Positions 1 to 7,996 of a stretch of 64,000 nucleotides of DNA are shown here, piece after piece. The notes under the pieces were generated by a model. It saw nothing but the letters and a program-made list of their open reading frames with translations, was not told the DNA's origin and ran no database searches. Where the stretch lies: contig CAYJLA010000001.1 of the NCBI GenBank assembly GCA_964371305.1, forward strand, positions 1 through 64,000, in the 5' to 3' direction. Origin of the DNA: CAYJLA01 sp964371305. Lineage in GTDB: Bacteria; Bacillota_I; Bacilli_A; RFN20; CAG-826. The position numbers and the translations under genes were made by a program. Positions within the stretch are counted from its first letter, which is position 1; the number at the start of each line of letters is the position of its first letter.

Positions 1-169
1 TAAGTTTGGCTTCATAGGAATCTTTTAAAAGTTTATTAAACAGTTCAATGTCCATTACTACTAATTTTCCATAACCATTTTTTGTCACAAATACTGGCTC
101 GCCAGTTTCAACACATCTTCTCTCGATAGATACAGTATCTTTCAAATCTCTTATTGGTACAATTTGCAT
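1..169 (-). CDS. Phd/YefM-type antitoxin, partial (C-terminus beyond window)
   Basis: About 56 residues are visible, starting MQIVPIRDLKDT and running through an ETGEPVFVTKNGYGKLVVMD stretch. This is the typical N-terminal DNA-binding half of Phd/YefM antitoxins, which neutralise a partner toxin and repress their own operon. The start is fixed by a strong AGGAGG-type ribosome binding site 6-12 bases upstream. A well-formed promoter with an overlapping palindrome lies just upstream. The C-terminal toxin-binding half and any toxin gene would lie off the left edge, so whether this is a complete toxin-antitoxin pair cannot be judged. Orphan antitoxins of this family are also common. Confidence 0.8.
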   Translation of the reverse strand, partial: MQIVPIRDLKDTVSIERRCVETGEPVFVTKNGYGKLVVMDIELFNKLLKDSYEAKL

Positions 170-190
170 ATTGGTCCTCCTATTGTTTAT

Positions 191-232
191 TAATTATGAC
201 ATAATTATACTATATATTAAGCCACATTTAAA
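191..232 (-). promoter_or_regulatory. Promoter and palindromic operator of the Phd/YefM gene
   Basis: On the minus strand a TTTAAA -35 (232-227) and a TATAAT -10 (209-204) are separated by 17 bases. A perfect inverted repeat, TAATTATG-A-CATAATTA, occupies 191-207 and overlaps the -10 box. An operator in this position would block RNA polymerase, fitting the autorepression known for Phd/YefM antitoxins. That this palindrome is the antitoxin site is inference. Confidence 0.6.
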
Positions 233-239
233 TATAGTT

Positions 240-653
240 TTACGATATTTCAATTAAATAGCTACTAATTTCACTAGATCCAATTATCTCATCTTTTATA
301 ATCATCTCTCTTATATAAAGTAGAGTTGGAGTCCCTTTAATGGATTCAAGATACTCAATACTTATTCCTATATTACTTTTATCATCAATATCTAAATCAA
401 TTATATAAGCGTTTAAATAGTAAATATCTAACGTCTTATTATTTTGATAATAAACAACATAATCTTTAATGTTATTACAGTGCACACAAGTTGGTGAATA
501 AACATATATTAAATATGGATCAAAAGTAACAAGCCTTTCATCAGTTAAAGTTACATGAAGTTTGCTGTCTAAAACATTTTTATCACTACTATCATTCACG
601 CAACTACAGACACTAACTAAAGTAACTAACACAATAAATAATTTACTTATCAT
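240..653 (-). CDS. Thioredoxin-fold lipoprotein with CxxC motif
   Basis: A 137-residue protein with an N-terminal hydrophobic segment ending in a lipobox-like LVSVCSC (lipidation at Cys16 or Cys18), so probably anchored outside the membrane. The mature part has a CVHC motif after a YVYSPT strand and a later GTPTLLY segment that supplies the cis-proline of the thioredoxin fold. These mark a thiol-disulfide oxidoreductase-like domain, perhaps reducing or forming disulfides in envelope proteins. It is short for the family and has no obvious partner nearby. It diverges from the next gene across 54 bp. The substrate is unknown. Confidence 0.7.
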   Translation of the reverse strand: MISKLFIVLVTLVSVCSCVNDSSDKNVLDSKLHVTLTDERLVTFDPYLIYVYSPTCVHCNNIKDYVVYYQNNKTLDIYYLNAYIIDLDIDDKSNIGISIEYLESIKGTPTLLYIREMIIKDEIIGSSEISSYLIEIS

Positions 654-693
654 AGTATTAGTAACGGTAAATAATCTTTAAATGACAAAAACT

Positions 694-702
694 TGTTATA
701 AT
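694..702 (+). promoter_or_regulatory. Extended -10 promoter, leaderless start
   Basis: TG-T-TATAAT (694-702) is a perfect extended -10 element. The downstream ATG begins at 708, only five bases after the hexamer, so the normal initiation site falls on or next to the start codon. No Shine-Dalgarno sequence can fit. Confidence 0.65.
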
Positions 703-707
703 GTAGT

Positions 708-1640
708 ATGACTTATTTAAAAGAAAGAATAACGCCTATACAAAATATTGCATATATATCTATGATGTGCGCTATAAATGTAGTAATTACTTTACTAGGT
801 GTATATGTACCTTTTATAAGTATATTTATAATTATATTTTTGCCATTAACATCAACAATTGTTTCCATATTTTGTAAGAAATCATATTACCCAATTTATG
901 CACTTGTAACTTTTGGTTTGTGTTTATTATCAGGTATGGCAGATTTCCAATTTGTTATATTTTATGTAGCACCTTCTATTATAACTGGCTTTATTTTCGG
1001 CTATTCATATAAACTTAGAATTCCAAGTTTCTTTGTTATTATAGTTAATAGTTTTATACAAACTGGACTAACTTATTTATCTCTTCCTATTATAAATGCA
1101 TTATATGAAGTTAACATAATTGAAACTATGCTTACCTTATTAAACTTACAAACTAAAGAAAGTATTTATGATATAGTTCCTTCATTCATATTTTTATTAA
1201 GCGTGGGTCAAATACTACTTTCTTTCATCATTGTTGATGATGTAGCAAGTCAATTAAATAAAAAAGAGGTAAATGAAAATAATTTAGTAATTCTTTTATC
1301 TAGTTGGATAAGCATTACTTTATCTTTACTTCTTTTAGTTCTAAGCATAAGTACAGCATATATATTTATGTTCGTTTCTATGATACATGTCATATATTTA
1401 CTAGTTCATTATGGTTTTAACCAACAATACAAAAGATTAATTGCAACTACTGTCTGTATTTTTATTGCATCTATGATCTATCTTATGACATTGTCTTTTA
1501 TACCGGAGCAATATACGTTCTTTTATTTAATTTTAGTGCCGTTTTGCACTATTATTCTTGAAACGATTATGCAAGTTTTAAACAGAAAAAGTGTGCAAAA
1601 ACCAAATAAAAATGCAAAAAATTCGGATATAAATATATAA
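708..1640 (+). CDS. Polytopic membrane protein, DUF2232/ECF-S-like, function unknown
   Basis: A 310-residue protein with roughly eight hydrophobic segments from residue 13 to 290 and a short basic, Asn/Lys-rich C-terminal tail. The layout (an ECF-S-like start, paired helices, then a loop with KKEVNENN) resembles DUF2232/YybS-type membrane proteins of Firmicutes, but I see no diagnostic motif. The start is chosen because an extended -10 promoter lies immediately before the ATG and no in-frame start follows for some distance. It stands alone between a divergent lipoprotein gene and the flavoprotein pair. Function not assigned. Confidence 0.55.
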   Translation: MTYLKERITPIQNIAYISMMCAINVVITLLGVYVPFISIFIIIFLPLTSTIVSIFCKKSYYPIYALVTFGLCLLSGMADFQFVIFYVAPSIITGFIFGYSYKLRIPSFFVIIVNSFIQTGLTYLSLPIINALYEVNIIETMLTLLNLQTKESIYDIVPSFIFLLSVGQILLSFIIVDDVASQLNKKEVNENNLVILLSSWISITLSLLLLVLSISTAYIFMFVSMIHVIYLLVHYGFNQQYKRLIATTVCIFIASMIYLMTLSFIPEQYTFFYLILVPFCTIILETIMQVLNRKSVQKPNKNAKNSDINI

Positions 1641-1852
1641 TAATTGTTGCTCGTTTTGTTCGCTTGAATAAGAAAATTTTTACTCACTTTATTCAACATA
1701 AAACACATATAGAAAAAATAATGCTTTATACTCAATAAATACATTTAATACTTTAATATTCTCGAAAAAAGTATATTTATTTCCAATTACATATTTAATA
1801 TGTATAATAATTTTGACAGCTACTTTTATGTAGTTAAGTTATTGATGAAAAT

Positions 1853-2392
1853 ATGAAATTTATTATTGAGGGATTTGGAAAAAAGAAGGATCCAGCAACC
1901 GTACCACTAATCGATCATATAGTGATGGGTATTGATGATGCTGGCGTACATGATATCGATATCATCAGATTTTTTGACAAGACGATTGTTGGATGTGATG
2001 AATGTGATATTTGTCAAAAAAATGGCGGCGTATGTGTGAAAAACGATGATGCTTTGAAAATAGTTAAAGCTGGTTTAGAATCAGATTTTCCTGTATTTAT
2101 TGTGCCTATTATAGAAGGTGAACTTGAAAAGAAGTTTGTTAATTTGGTTGAAAGATTTGTTGCTTCTTCCACTGTTGCAATTAATAAGAACGCTGCTTTA
2201 TATGTTTTATATGATAGCTACACGCAAGAACAAGAAGCGAATGACGTAATTGATAAATATATCAAAATTGGAGAGTTAGTTAATTTAAACTATACAATCA
2301 TAAGAAAAGTTCATATAGATAAGTTGGGTAATTTAATTGATAAAAATGCTTTAATGAATGCTTACAAAGATTTTTGTGATTTTGAAGGATAA
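1853..2392 (+). CDS. Iron-sulfur flavoprotein-like protein, copy 1
   Basis: A 179-residue protein of the NADPH-dependent FMN reductase/flavodoxin-like fold. Cys48-x2-Cys51-x2-Cys54-x6-Cys61 followed by NDD matches the compact cysteine motif that holds a 4Fe-4S cluster in archaeal and clostridial iron-sulfur flavoproteins. The KKFVNLVERF helix corresponds to the family's LKxFxDR element. The N-terminal loop that normally binds the FMN phosphate (GSPRxxGNT-like) is replaced by GFGKKKDPATV, so flavin binding is doubtful. It is a tandem paralogue of the next gene. A TTGACA-like -35 stands at about 1812; the -10 and RBS are weak. Likely redox or electron-transfer role, partner unknown. Confidence 0.65.
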   Translation: MKFIIEGFGKKKDPATVPLIDHIVMGIDDAGVHDIDIIRFFDKTIVGCDECDICQKNGGVCVKNDDALKIVKAGLESDFPVFIVPIIEGELEKKFVNLVERFVASSTVAINKNAALYVLYDSYTQEQEANDVIDKYIKIGELVNLNYTIIRKVHIDKLGNLIDKNALMNAYKDFCDFEG

Positions 2393-2412
2393 ATATTAAC
2401 TTTAAACAATGG

Positions 2413-2437
2413 ACCACACAAACAACTGTGGTTTTTT
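2413..2437 (+). terminator. Intrinsic terminator
   Basis: ACCACA...TGTGGT forms a 6-bp stem with an 8-base loop and is followed by a run of T, just downstream of the first flavoprotein-like gene. The two paralogues are therefore probably separate transcripts. Confidence 0.7.
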
Positions 2438-2520
2438 ATTTTAATTTATGTTTAAACACAAATATGTAATATAATATTAATAGGAAATAAGATTATATTG
2501 AACGTGAGAGGTAAACAAAG

Positions 2521-3057
2521 ATGAAATTTATCATTGAAGAATTTTGCAAAGAAAAAGATCTAGCAGCAATAGCGCTTATTGAAAAAATTACAATGGCTAT
2601 AAATGAATCTGAGTTAAACGAAATTGATGTTATTAGATTTTTTGACAAGAATATTGAAGAGTGTGATGGTTGCGACGAATGCCAAGATAATAATGGTTTA
2701 TGTACTAAAAAAGATGATGCAATAGCCGCTATAGGACGTGGCGTTGCTAGCGACTTTGTAATATTTATTGTACCTATAGAAAAGGGTAATTTTGCGCAAA
2801 AATTTGTAAGTTTAGTAGATAGATTCTTATCTTCATCTACTATCTCGGTTAACAAGAATGCTGCTATATATGCCTTATACGACAACTATGTACCAGAAAA
2901 GGAAGCTGATGAAATAATAAACAAGTATATTGAACTTGGAGATTATGTAGATTTAAGATATACAATTGTAAGAAAAATACATGTTGATAAAACTGGTAAA
3001 TTAATTAATCAAAACGACTTAGTTGATGCATATAACGACTTTAAAAATATGCAGTAA
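2521..3057 (+). CDS. Iron-sulfur flavoprotein-like protein, copy 2
   Basis: A 178-residue protein, closely similar to its upstream neighbour over its whole length (shared MKFIIE start, IDVIRFFDK, SSSTISVNKNAAIYALYD and a VDK-G-LI C-terminal stretch). The four cysteines are again at 48, 51, 54 and 61, so the 4Fe-4S motif is strictly kept. The FMN-phosphate loop is degenerate here too (EFCKEKDLAAI). A gagaggt ribosome binding site lies 8-14 bases before the ATG. This copy has its own promoter region and terminator. Same fold and same uncertainty about function as copy 1. Confidence 0.65.
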   Translation: MKFIIEEFCKEKDLAAIALIEKITMAINESELNEIDVIRFFDKNIEECDGCDECQDNNGLCTKKDDAIAAIGRGVASDFVIFIVPIEKGNFAQKFVSLVDRFLSSSTISVNKNAAIYALYDNYVPEKEADEIINKYIELGDYVDLRYTIVRKIHVDKTGKLINQNDLVDAYNDFKNMQ

Positions 3058-3078
3058 TAAACTTCTGCACCAAGAATA

Positions 3079-3108
3079 AAACTACTTAAATCATTAGGTA
3101 GTTTTTTT
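3079..3108 (+). terminator. Intrinsic terminator
   Basis: AACTAC...GTAGTT stem with a 12-base loop and a seven-T run, 20 bases after the stop of flavoprotein copy 2. Confidence 0.65.
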
Positions 3109-3175
3109 ATTTCATCATCCATTTGCATAATTGCATAATATAGTTTTAACAACTATAATAAAGGGGAGGTAAATA

Positions 3176-3415
3176 ATGCTAAATTTTTTCAAAAGATTCG
3201 GAATGGGTATATTGTATACATTTACATTACCATTTTTAATTGCTTTTTTAGTCTTATACGCTGTCTACTCATTAATTATTTATTTATGGTTAATTATTAA
3301 AGGTTGTTTTATGTTTTTATCAGGACATTCATTTGTTAGTAAGATCTCTGAGCTAGAAGAAGCTGAAAAAATTAGAGAACAATTTCAATCATATCAACCA
3401 GGAGATTACCGCTAA
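3176..3415 (+). CDS. Small membrane protein, unknown function
   Basis: A 79-residue protein with one long or two short membrane helices (about residues 10-48) and a charged C-terminus rich in Glu (ELEEAEKIREQF). It has a good ribosome binding site (ggggaggt) six bases before the ATG. The stop codon overlaps the start of the next gene by one base (TAATG), so the two are translationally coupled and probably act together. No family recognised. Confidence 0.6.
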   Translation: MLNFFKRFGMGILYTFTLPFLIAFLVLYAVYSLIIYLWLIIKGCFMFLSGHSFVSKISELEEAEKIREQFQSYQPGDYR

Positions 3416-4374
3416 TGAATTATTTTTTAATTGCATTAAGTGAAAATGATAAAAGAATATTAATCGCACTTTTATTGGTGCTTGTTCTTGTTTTTGTTAT
3501 AGTTGGTTACTTAGGTTTGCTTGTAGAAGTTATATTTAGAAAACAAGGAACTGAAATCGAAACAGTCCTTACAAACGCTATTAACTATAAAACTATTAAA
3601 ACATCTAAACAATTTAAAAAAGTTGGTGGGCAAGCTTCAAGAAACTTGCTACTCAAACAATCTTCTATACCACTACTAATTTTACTACTTACTGCAATTA
3701 TATTATTAATATATTATGGCGCCACTGGAAACTGGGACTTAAATGTATTCGATTATAAGACGGAAGGATTCTTTACCTTATTTTGGATATTTGATTGGAG
3801 TCAAGTTCCTACAACTGATTTTTTTGGTATGACAATCATTAATGGTTGGCCACCGGTTATATCTAATCCACATTTTGAAACTGAAGCACTTATTTCATAC
3901 TTTATAGTCCCATTAACCTTAGTTGGTGGTATATGGTATTTAGTAACTGCTCAGGCATATCTTGCAAGAACATTAAGAATTAGAAAGTTGTCGAAGTCTT
4001 TATTTACTGTTAATTTATCGGAAGTTAACATTGCAAATGAGGAAAGACATGCGTTTAATAACCGTATGAATCAACAAGTTCCTCCTCAACCTCAACAACA
4101 CATTAACTATAACTATAATCAACAAAATAACTTATATAATTCTGGAAATGGACCTTTACCTAACCAAAATCAATTAAACGGTAATCCAGGACAACTTCCA
4201 AACCACCAAAATCCACAACAAATAGATAATAATCCTTACCAAAATGACCCAAGTCATTTAAGTGATCCTTATGGTAGTCAATATGGTAATCAAAATAAAA
4301 ATGGACCATCAAACAATGATCCATCAAATAATTATAATCCTTATAACAACAATAACAATAACGGTCAATACTAG
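3415..4374 (+). CDS. Membrane protein with Asn/Gln-rich low-complexity tail
   Basis: A 319-residue protein. Three predicted membrane helices (about residues 14-38, 80-103 and 164-186) flank a basic cytoplasmic segment (KTSKQFKKVGGQASR) and an aromatic-rich loop (NWDLNVFDYKTEGFFTLFWIFDWSQ). From about residue 208 to the end the chain is almost entirely Asn, Gln, Pro, Tyr and Gly, ending in a run of Asn. Such a tail is likely disordered and may serve as a surface linker or interaction segment. Translationally coupled to the small membrane protein upstream. No domain family recognised. Confidence 0.6.
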   Translation: MNYFLIALSENDKRILIALLLVLVLVFVIVGYLGLLVEVIFRKQGTEIETVLTNAINYKTIKTSKQFKKVGGQASRNLLLKQSSIPLLILLLTAIILLIYYGATGNWDLNVFDYKTEGFFTLFWIFDWSQVPTTDFFGMTIINGWPPVISNPHFETEALISYFIVPLTLVGGIWYLVTAQAYLARTLRIRKLSKSLFTVNLSEVNIANEERHAFNNRMNQQVPPQPQQHINYNYNQQNNLYNSGNGPLPNQNQLNGNPGQLPNHQNPQQIDNNPYQNDPSHLSDPYGSQYGNQNKNGPSNNDPSNNYNPYNNNNNNGQY

Positions 4375-4520
4375 CCTAGTAGTGATTTTACTAGGAAGTA
4401 AACTTGAACAATTATACCAATAACTAAACAAATATTTAAACCTAAAAATAACCCACTGATTCTTGTAGAACGGTTTGCTTTTATTTCTTCTTTATTCATT
4501 AATTCTCTGTTATTATCCAT
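4371..4520 (-). CDS. 49-residue single-span membrane protein downstream of asnS
   Basis: An open frame beginning MDNNRELMNKEEIKANRSTR and continuing into a clear membrane helix (ISGLFLGLNICLVIGIIVQVYFLV), ending KSLLG. It starts two bases after the asnS stop and its last codons overlap the convergent plus-strand gene by four bases. A GGGAG lies about 14 bases upstream, inside the end of asnS, which is rather far. The amphipathic charged head followed by one helix is typical of real small membrane proteins, but codon evidence alone cannot prove expression. Confidence 0.5.
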   Translation of the reverse strand: MDNNRELMNKEEIKANRSTRISGLFLGLNICLVIGIIVQVYFLVKSLLG

Positions 4521-4522
4521 AA

Positions 4523-5905
4523 TTAAAACTTAATGCTCCCTGCAGCTCTTGGAAACGGTTGAACATCTCTAATATTGCTCATTCCAGTAACATACATTAA
4601 TAATCTATCAAAACCTAAACCAAATCCTGCGTGTGGACATGATCCATATTTCCTTAAGTCTAAGTACCATTCTAAACCTTCTAAGTTATTATGTTGAATC
4701 ATAACTTCTTTTAGTTTTTCATAATCATCTTCTCTTTGAGAACCGCCTACTAATTCACCAACACTTGGCACAAGTAAGTCACACGCTGCAACAGTTTTAC
4801 CGTCTTTATTTCTCTTCATGTAAAACGCTTTAATATCTTTAGGATAATCAAATAAGAATACAGGACCTTTAACAACGACATCAGTCAAATATCTTTCGTG
4901 TTCTGTTTGTAAATCCATACCCCATTCTATTTTATTGTTTTCAAACTTTTTACCTTCATTGACTGCATCTTTTAATATATCGATAGCAGCAGTATAACTC
5001 ATCTTTTTAAATTCAGAAGAAACTACTTCATTTAATCTTTCAAGTAAAGTTTTATCTATCATTGAGTTAAAAAACTCTAGTTCATCTTTACAATGAGTAA
5101 GTACACTATTAACACAATGTTTAAGCATCTCTTCGATGACATACATATCATCTTCTAAATCAGCAAAAGCCATTTCAGGTTCGATCATCCAAAATTCTGC
5201 TGCATGAGTTGTAGTATGAGAATTTTCAGCCCTAAAAGTAGGACCAAATGTATAAACATCTCTAAAAGCAACCGCGAAAGCCTCAACGTGTAATTGACCA
5301 GAAACACTTAATGATGTTTTTTCGCCAAAGAAATGATCATCAACATTTTTATCATTTGTAATAACTCTAAATGTAGAGCCAGCACCTTCTGCATCATTGC
5401 TAGTAATTATTGGAGTATGCACCCACATAAAACCATTTGTCTGTAAATATTCATGAATTGCCATAGACAAAACATTTCTTACATGGTTAACAGCGTTAAA
5501 AGTATTGGCTTTAGGCCTTAAGTGTGAAATTTCACGCATAAATTCAAAACTATGTCTTTTCTTTTGAAGTGGATAATCTTCTTCACTGTCACCAACTAAC
5601 ACTACTTCACTAGCTTTAACTTCAAATGGTTGTTTGTTTTCAGGAGTTAACACAACTTCACCCTTAACAACTATCGAACAACCAGTTCTTAATTTTGAAA
5701 CTACATCAAAAGAAGGAATATTATTATCGTATACAATTTGAACAGATCTAAAATTACTACCATCATTAAATTCAATAAATCCAATAGCACCTGAACAACG
5801 ATTAGTTCTAATCCAACCGCTTAATTCTACATTAGAATTTTCTATTTTTTCATTTTCTTTTACCATGTGGTATAACTCATAAATTGTTGACTGTATAAAT
5901 TCCAT
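4523..5905 (-). CDS. asnS: Asparagine--tRNA ligase
   Basis: A 460-residue class IIb aminoacyl-tRNA synthetase that charges tRNA(Asn). An N-terminal OB-fold anticodon-binding domain (ELSGWIRTNR, FIEFNDGS) is followed by the catalytic domain with motif 2 (FRAENSHTTTHAAEFWMIEPE) and motif 3 (GFGLGFDRLLMYVTGM), ending NIRDVQPFPRAAGSIKF as usual for AsnRS. The ATG at 5905 is preferred over an upstream TTG in the same frame because it has an AGAGGA site six bases before it and a TATAAT box at 5931-5926. It has its own promoter although it follows tsaD closely. Confidence 0.96.
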   Translation of the reverse strand: MEFIQSTIYELYHMVKENEKIENSNVELSGWIRTNRCSGAIGFIEFNDGSNFRSVQIVYDNNIPSFDVVSKLRTGCSIVVKGEVVLTPENKQPFEVKASEVVLVGDSEEDYPLQKKRHSFEFMREISHLRPKANTFNAVNHVRNVLSMAIHEYLQTNGFMWVHTPIITSNDAEGAGSTFRVITNDKNVDDHFFGEKTSLSVSGQLHVEAFAVAFRDVYTFGPTFRAENSHTTTHAAEFWMIEPEMAFADLEDDMYVIEEMLKHCVNSVLTHCKDELEFFNSMIDKTLLERLNEVVSSEFKKMSYTAAIDILKDAVNEGKKFENNKIEWGMDLQTEHERYLTDVVVKGPVFLFDYPKDIKAFYMKRNKDGKTVAACDLLVPSVGELVGGSQREDDYEKLKEVMIQHNNLEGLEWYLDLRKYGSCPHAGFGLGFDRLLMYVTGMSNIRDVQPFPRAAGSIKF

Positions 5906-5925
5906 AACTTTTCCTCTTTCACTCA

Positions 5926-5931
5926 ATTATA
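5926..5931 (-). promoter_or_regulatory. -10 box of asnS
   Basis: TATAAT on the minus strand at 5931-5926, giving a leader of about 14 bases that just contains the AGAGGA ribosome binding site. Confidence 0.55.
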
Positions 5932-5943
5932 ATCATATTATGA

Positions 5944-6954
5944 TTAGAATTCATCATATTTTTCTATATTCCAATTTGGATCTGCACTAACACTTAAATC
6001 GCATGTTATTCCTTCGTTGAATAGGTGTTCTCCAAGCTTAGCTATCATAGCTGCATTATCCGTTGTACACCAAATTGGTGGGAGAATAATACTAATTTCA
6101 TTGACCTTACATTCTTCATCCATTCTACTTCTAAGATATGAATTCGCGCTAACACCGCCAGCAAGCACTACTTGTTTAACATTATATTCTTTAGCGGCGC
6201 GTAATGACTTATTCACGATTGCTTCAACAGCAGTAGTTTGGAATGAACAACATACATCTGGAACATTGATTTCATTGCCTTTCATTTTTTCTTTATTAAC
6301 CAAATTAACAACTGCAGTTTTTAAACCTGAATACGAAAAATCATAAGACTTGTCTGCTAAAGGAGTAGGTAAAGGACATACATTCTTACCTTCTTTAGAT
6401 AATCTATCAATGTAAACACCACCAGGATAAGGTAATCCTAGTACTCTAGCTACTTTATCAAAACATTCTCCAATCGCATCATCTTTTGTTTCACCAATAA
6501 TTTCAAAACTTAAATGTTCTTTCATCAAAACAAGTTCTGTATTACCTCCACTTACAACAACTGCAAGTAAAGGAAATTTCAACTCATCAATGTATTCACA
6601 TGCATAAATATGTGCTGCTAAATGATGAACTGGGATTAAAGGTTTTTTATAAAGCATTGCTAAAGTCTTTGCGGTTTGTAATCCAACATGAAGTGCTCCT
6701 ACTAGTCCTGGACCTCTTGTTACAGCAAAAGCATCTACATCTTCTAAACTAACTTTTGCAACTTCTAATGCTTCTTTTAAAACCATAGTTATATTTTCAC
6801 AATGAAGTCTACTTGCCATTTCTGGAAGAACTCCACCATACTTTTTATGCATTTCTATTTGCGTAGCAACAATATTAGAAAGAAGTTTTCCATCTTTTAC
6901 TATAGCTATAGCGGTTTCGTCACAACTTGATTCAATTGCTAATATAATACTCAT
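5944..6954 (-). CDS. tsaD: tRNA N6-adenosine threonylcarbamoyltransferase TsaD
   Basis: A 336-residue protein of the ASKHA fold that transfers threonylcarbamoyl to A37 of ANN-decoding tRNAs. Visible motifs are AIESSCDETA at the N-terminus, RGPGLVGALHVG, the metal-binding His111-x3-His115 in HHLAAH, VVSGGNTEL, and AGGVSANSYLR with a late CTTDNAAMIA metal-binding Asp. It is the last gene of the operon; its ATG overlaps the rimI stop (TAATG). It works with TsaB and TsaE encoded just upstream. Confidence 0.97.
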   Translation of the reverse strand: MSIILAIESSCDETAIAIVKDGKLLSNIVATQIEMHKKYGGVLPEMASRLHCENITMVLKEALEVAKVSLEDVDAFAVTRGPGLVGALHVGLQTAKTLAMLYKKPLIPVHHLAAHIYACEYIDELKFPLLAVVVSGGNTELVLMKEHLSFEIIGETKDDAIGECFDKVARVLGLPYPGGVYIDRLSKEGKNVCPLPTPLADKSYDFSYSGLKTAVVNLVNKEKMKGNEINVPDVCCSFQTTAVEAIVNKSLRAAKEYNVKQVVLAGGVSANSYLRSRMDEECKVNEISIILPPIWCTTDNAAMIAKLGEHLFNEGITCDLSVSADPNWNIEKYDEF

Positions 6955-7403
6955 TAGATAAGCCTCCTTACATAATAATTTGCATCTTCTCCATTAACGT
7001 AATAATTTTTCTTTACTACAACTAATTCAAAGCCATTCTTTTTATAGAAGTTGTTCGCACTATCATTTCCAACTCTGACCTCAATTGTAATAGTTTCAAT
7101 TACATCATCATCTTTAAACTTACTTAATTCAGAAAGCATGTGATCAAAGAGTATTTGTGCAACGCCTTGTTTTCTATATTGTTTTAATACACCAATTTGT
7201 ACAATACTAGAAGAGTTGAATGTGATAATAAAATTAATAAAACCAATTATTTTATTTTCCTGCTTACAAACATAAAACTGATTTACTGGATTGTTAAGTA
7301 ATTCATATTTTAGATCTTCTTCTTTCCAAGGGTCAATAAAACATTCCTCTTGAAGCAAGAGTAAATCCTTTAAATCATTTATATCTGCTTTAATAATTTT
7401 CAT
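6954..7403 (-). CDS. rimI: Ribosomal protein S18-alanine N-acetyltransferase RimI
   Basis: A 149-residue GNAT acetyltransferase. The acetyl-CoA motif is the IGVLKQYRKQGVAQILFDHML segment (Q-x-x-Q/R-G-x-A), followed by ITIEVRVGNDSANNFYKKNGFE, typical of RimI. It acetylates the N-terminus of ribosomal protein S18 in other bacteria. It sits between tsaB and tsaD with one-base overlaps on both sides, the usual place for rimI in Firmicutes, which supports the assignment over a generic acetyltransferase. Confidence 0.88.
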   Translation of the reverse strand: MKIIKADINDLKDLLLLQEECFIDPWKEEDLKYELLNNPVNQFYVCKQENKIIGFINFIITFNSSSIVQIGVLKQYRKQGVAQILFDHMLSELSKFKDDDVIETITIEVRVGNDSANNFYKKNGFELVVVKKNYYVNGEDANYYVRRLI

Positions 7404-7996
7404 TAATATTCATCCTTAAAATATAGGGGTTTAATTGTATCAATATCATATACTGGTTCAATAACTTTTTTAGCCTCCAACATATTTTCAAATGGTTCAA
7501 ATTCTACACCATCTTTATCTAAATATTTTGTATCTCCACACACCGCAAAATCCGAATGGCTTTCTATGTAACTTAAAACTTCTTCATTAGTAATAACACA
7601 ATCTAAAATATTGTTATCTCCTGCGTTATAAACAGCAAAATAACTACGTTTTCCTCTTGCGTTAATTAAACAAATAGTTGGCTTTTTGCAGTGTTTTTTT
7701 ATAAATAAGGAAGAAACTGGATATATCGGAATACTTAAAGCAACCGCCATTATTTTAGCGATAGTTAGCGCGATTCTAATGCCTGTATAACTACCAGGAC
7801 CTACACTGACAACAAGTGAAGAAATGTCTTCTTTTGCTACATTATTTTTAGTTAATATTTTATCTATTTCAACAACCATATATTCACTTTGTCTTTGCCA
7901 TGCATAGTATGAAGTTTTATCAATTAAAACGTCATCTTTTGCAAGCCCTACATTTAACATAGTTGAAGAAGAATCTAATAATATTGTACAGCTCAT
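7403..7996 (-). CDS. tsaB: t6A biosynthesis protein TsaB
   Basis: A 197-residue ASKHA-fold protein, the catalytically inactive partner that dimerises with TsaD. It has the ILLDSSSTMLNVGLA start, VSVGPGSYTGIRIALTIAKIMA (the family's GPGSFTGLRxG) and PVSSL motifs, and is short at the C-terminus as in Gram-positives. Its ATG overlaps the tsaE stop (ATGA) and its stop overlaps the rimI start, so the four t6A/S18 genes are tightly coupled. Confidence 0.94.
   Translation of the reverse strand: MSCTILLDSSSTMLNVGLAKDDVLIDKTSYYAWQRQSEYMVVEIDKILTKNNVAKEDISSLVVSVGPGSYTGIRIALTIAKIMAVALSIPIYPVSSLFIKKHCKKPTICLINARGKRSYFAVYNAGDNNILDCVITNEEVLSYIESHSDFAVCGDTKYLDKDGVEFEPFENMLEAKKVIEPVYDIDTIKPLYFKDEY

Noticed and set aside
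1664..1696. Inverted repeat TTGAATAA...TTATTCAA after the membrane protein gene
   Set aside because: AT-only stem of eight pairs with a 17-base loop and no T run; too weak to call a terminator.
4375..4395. Seven-pair hairpin CCTAGTA...TACTAGG at the convergent gene ends
   Set aside because: Good stem but no T run on either strand, so not called an intrinsic terminator.
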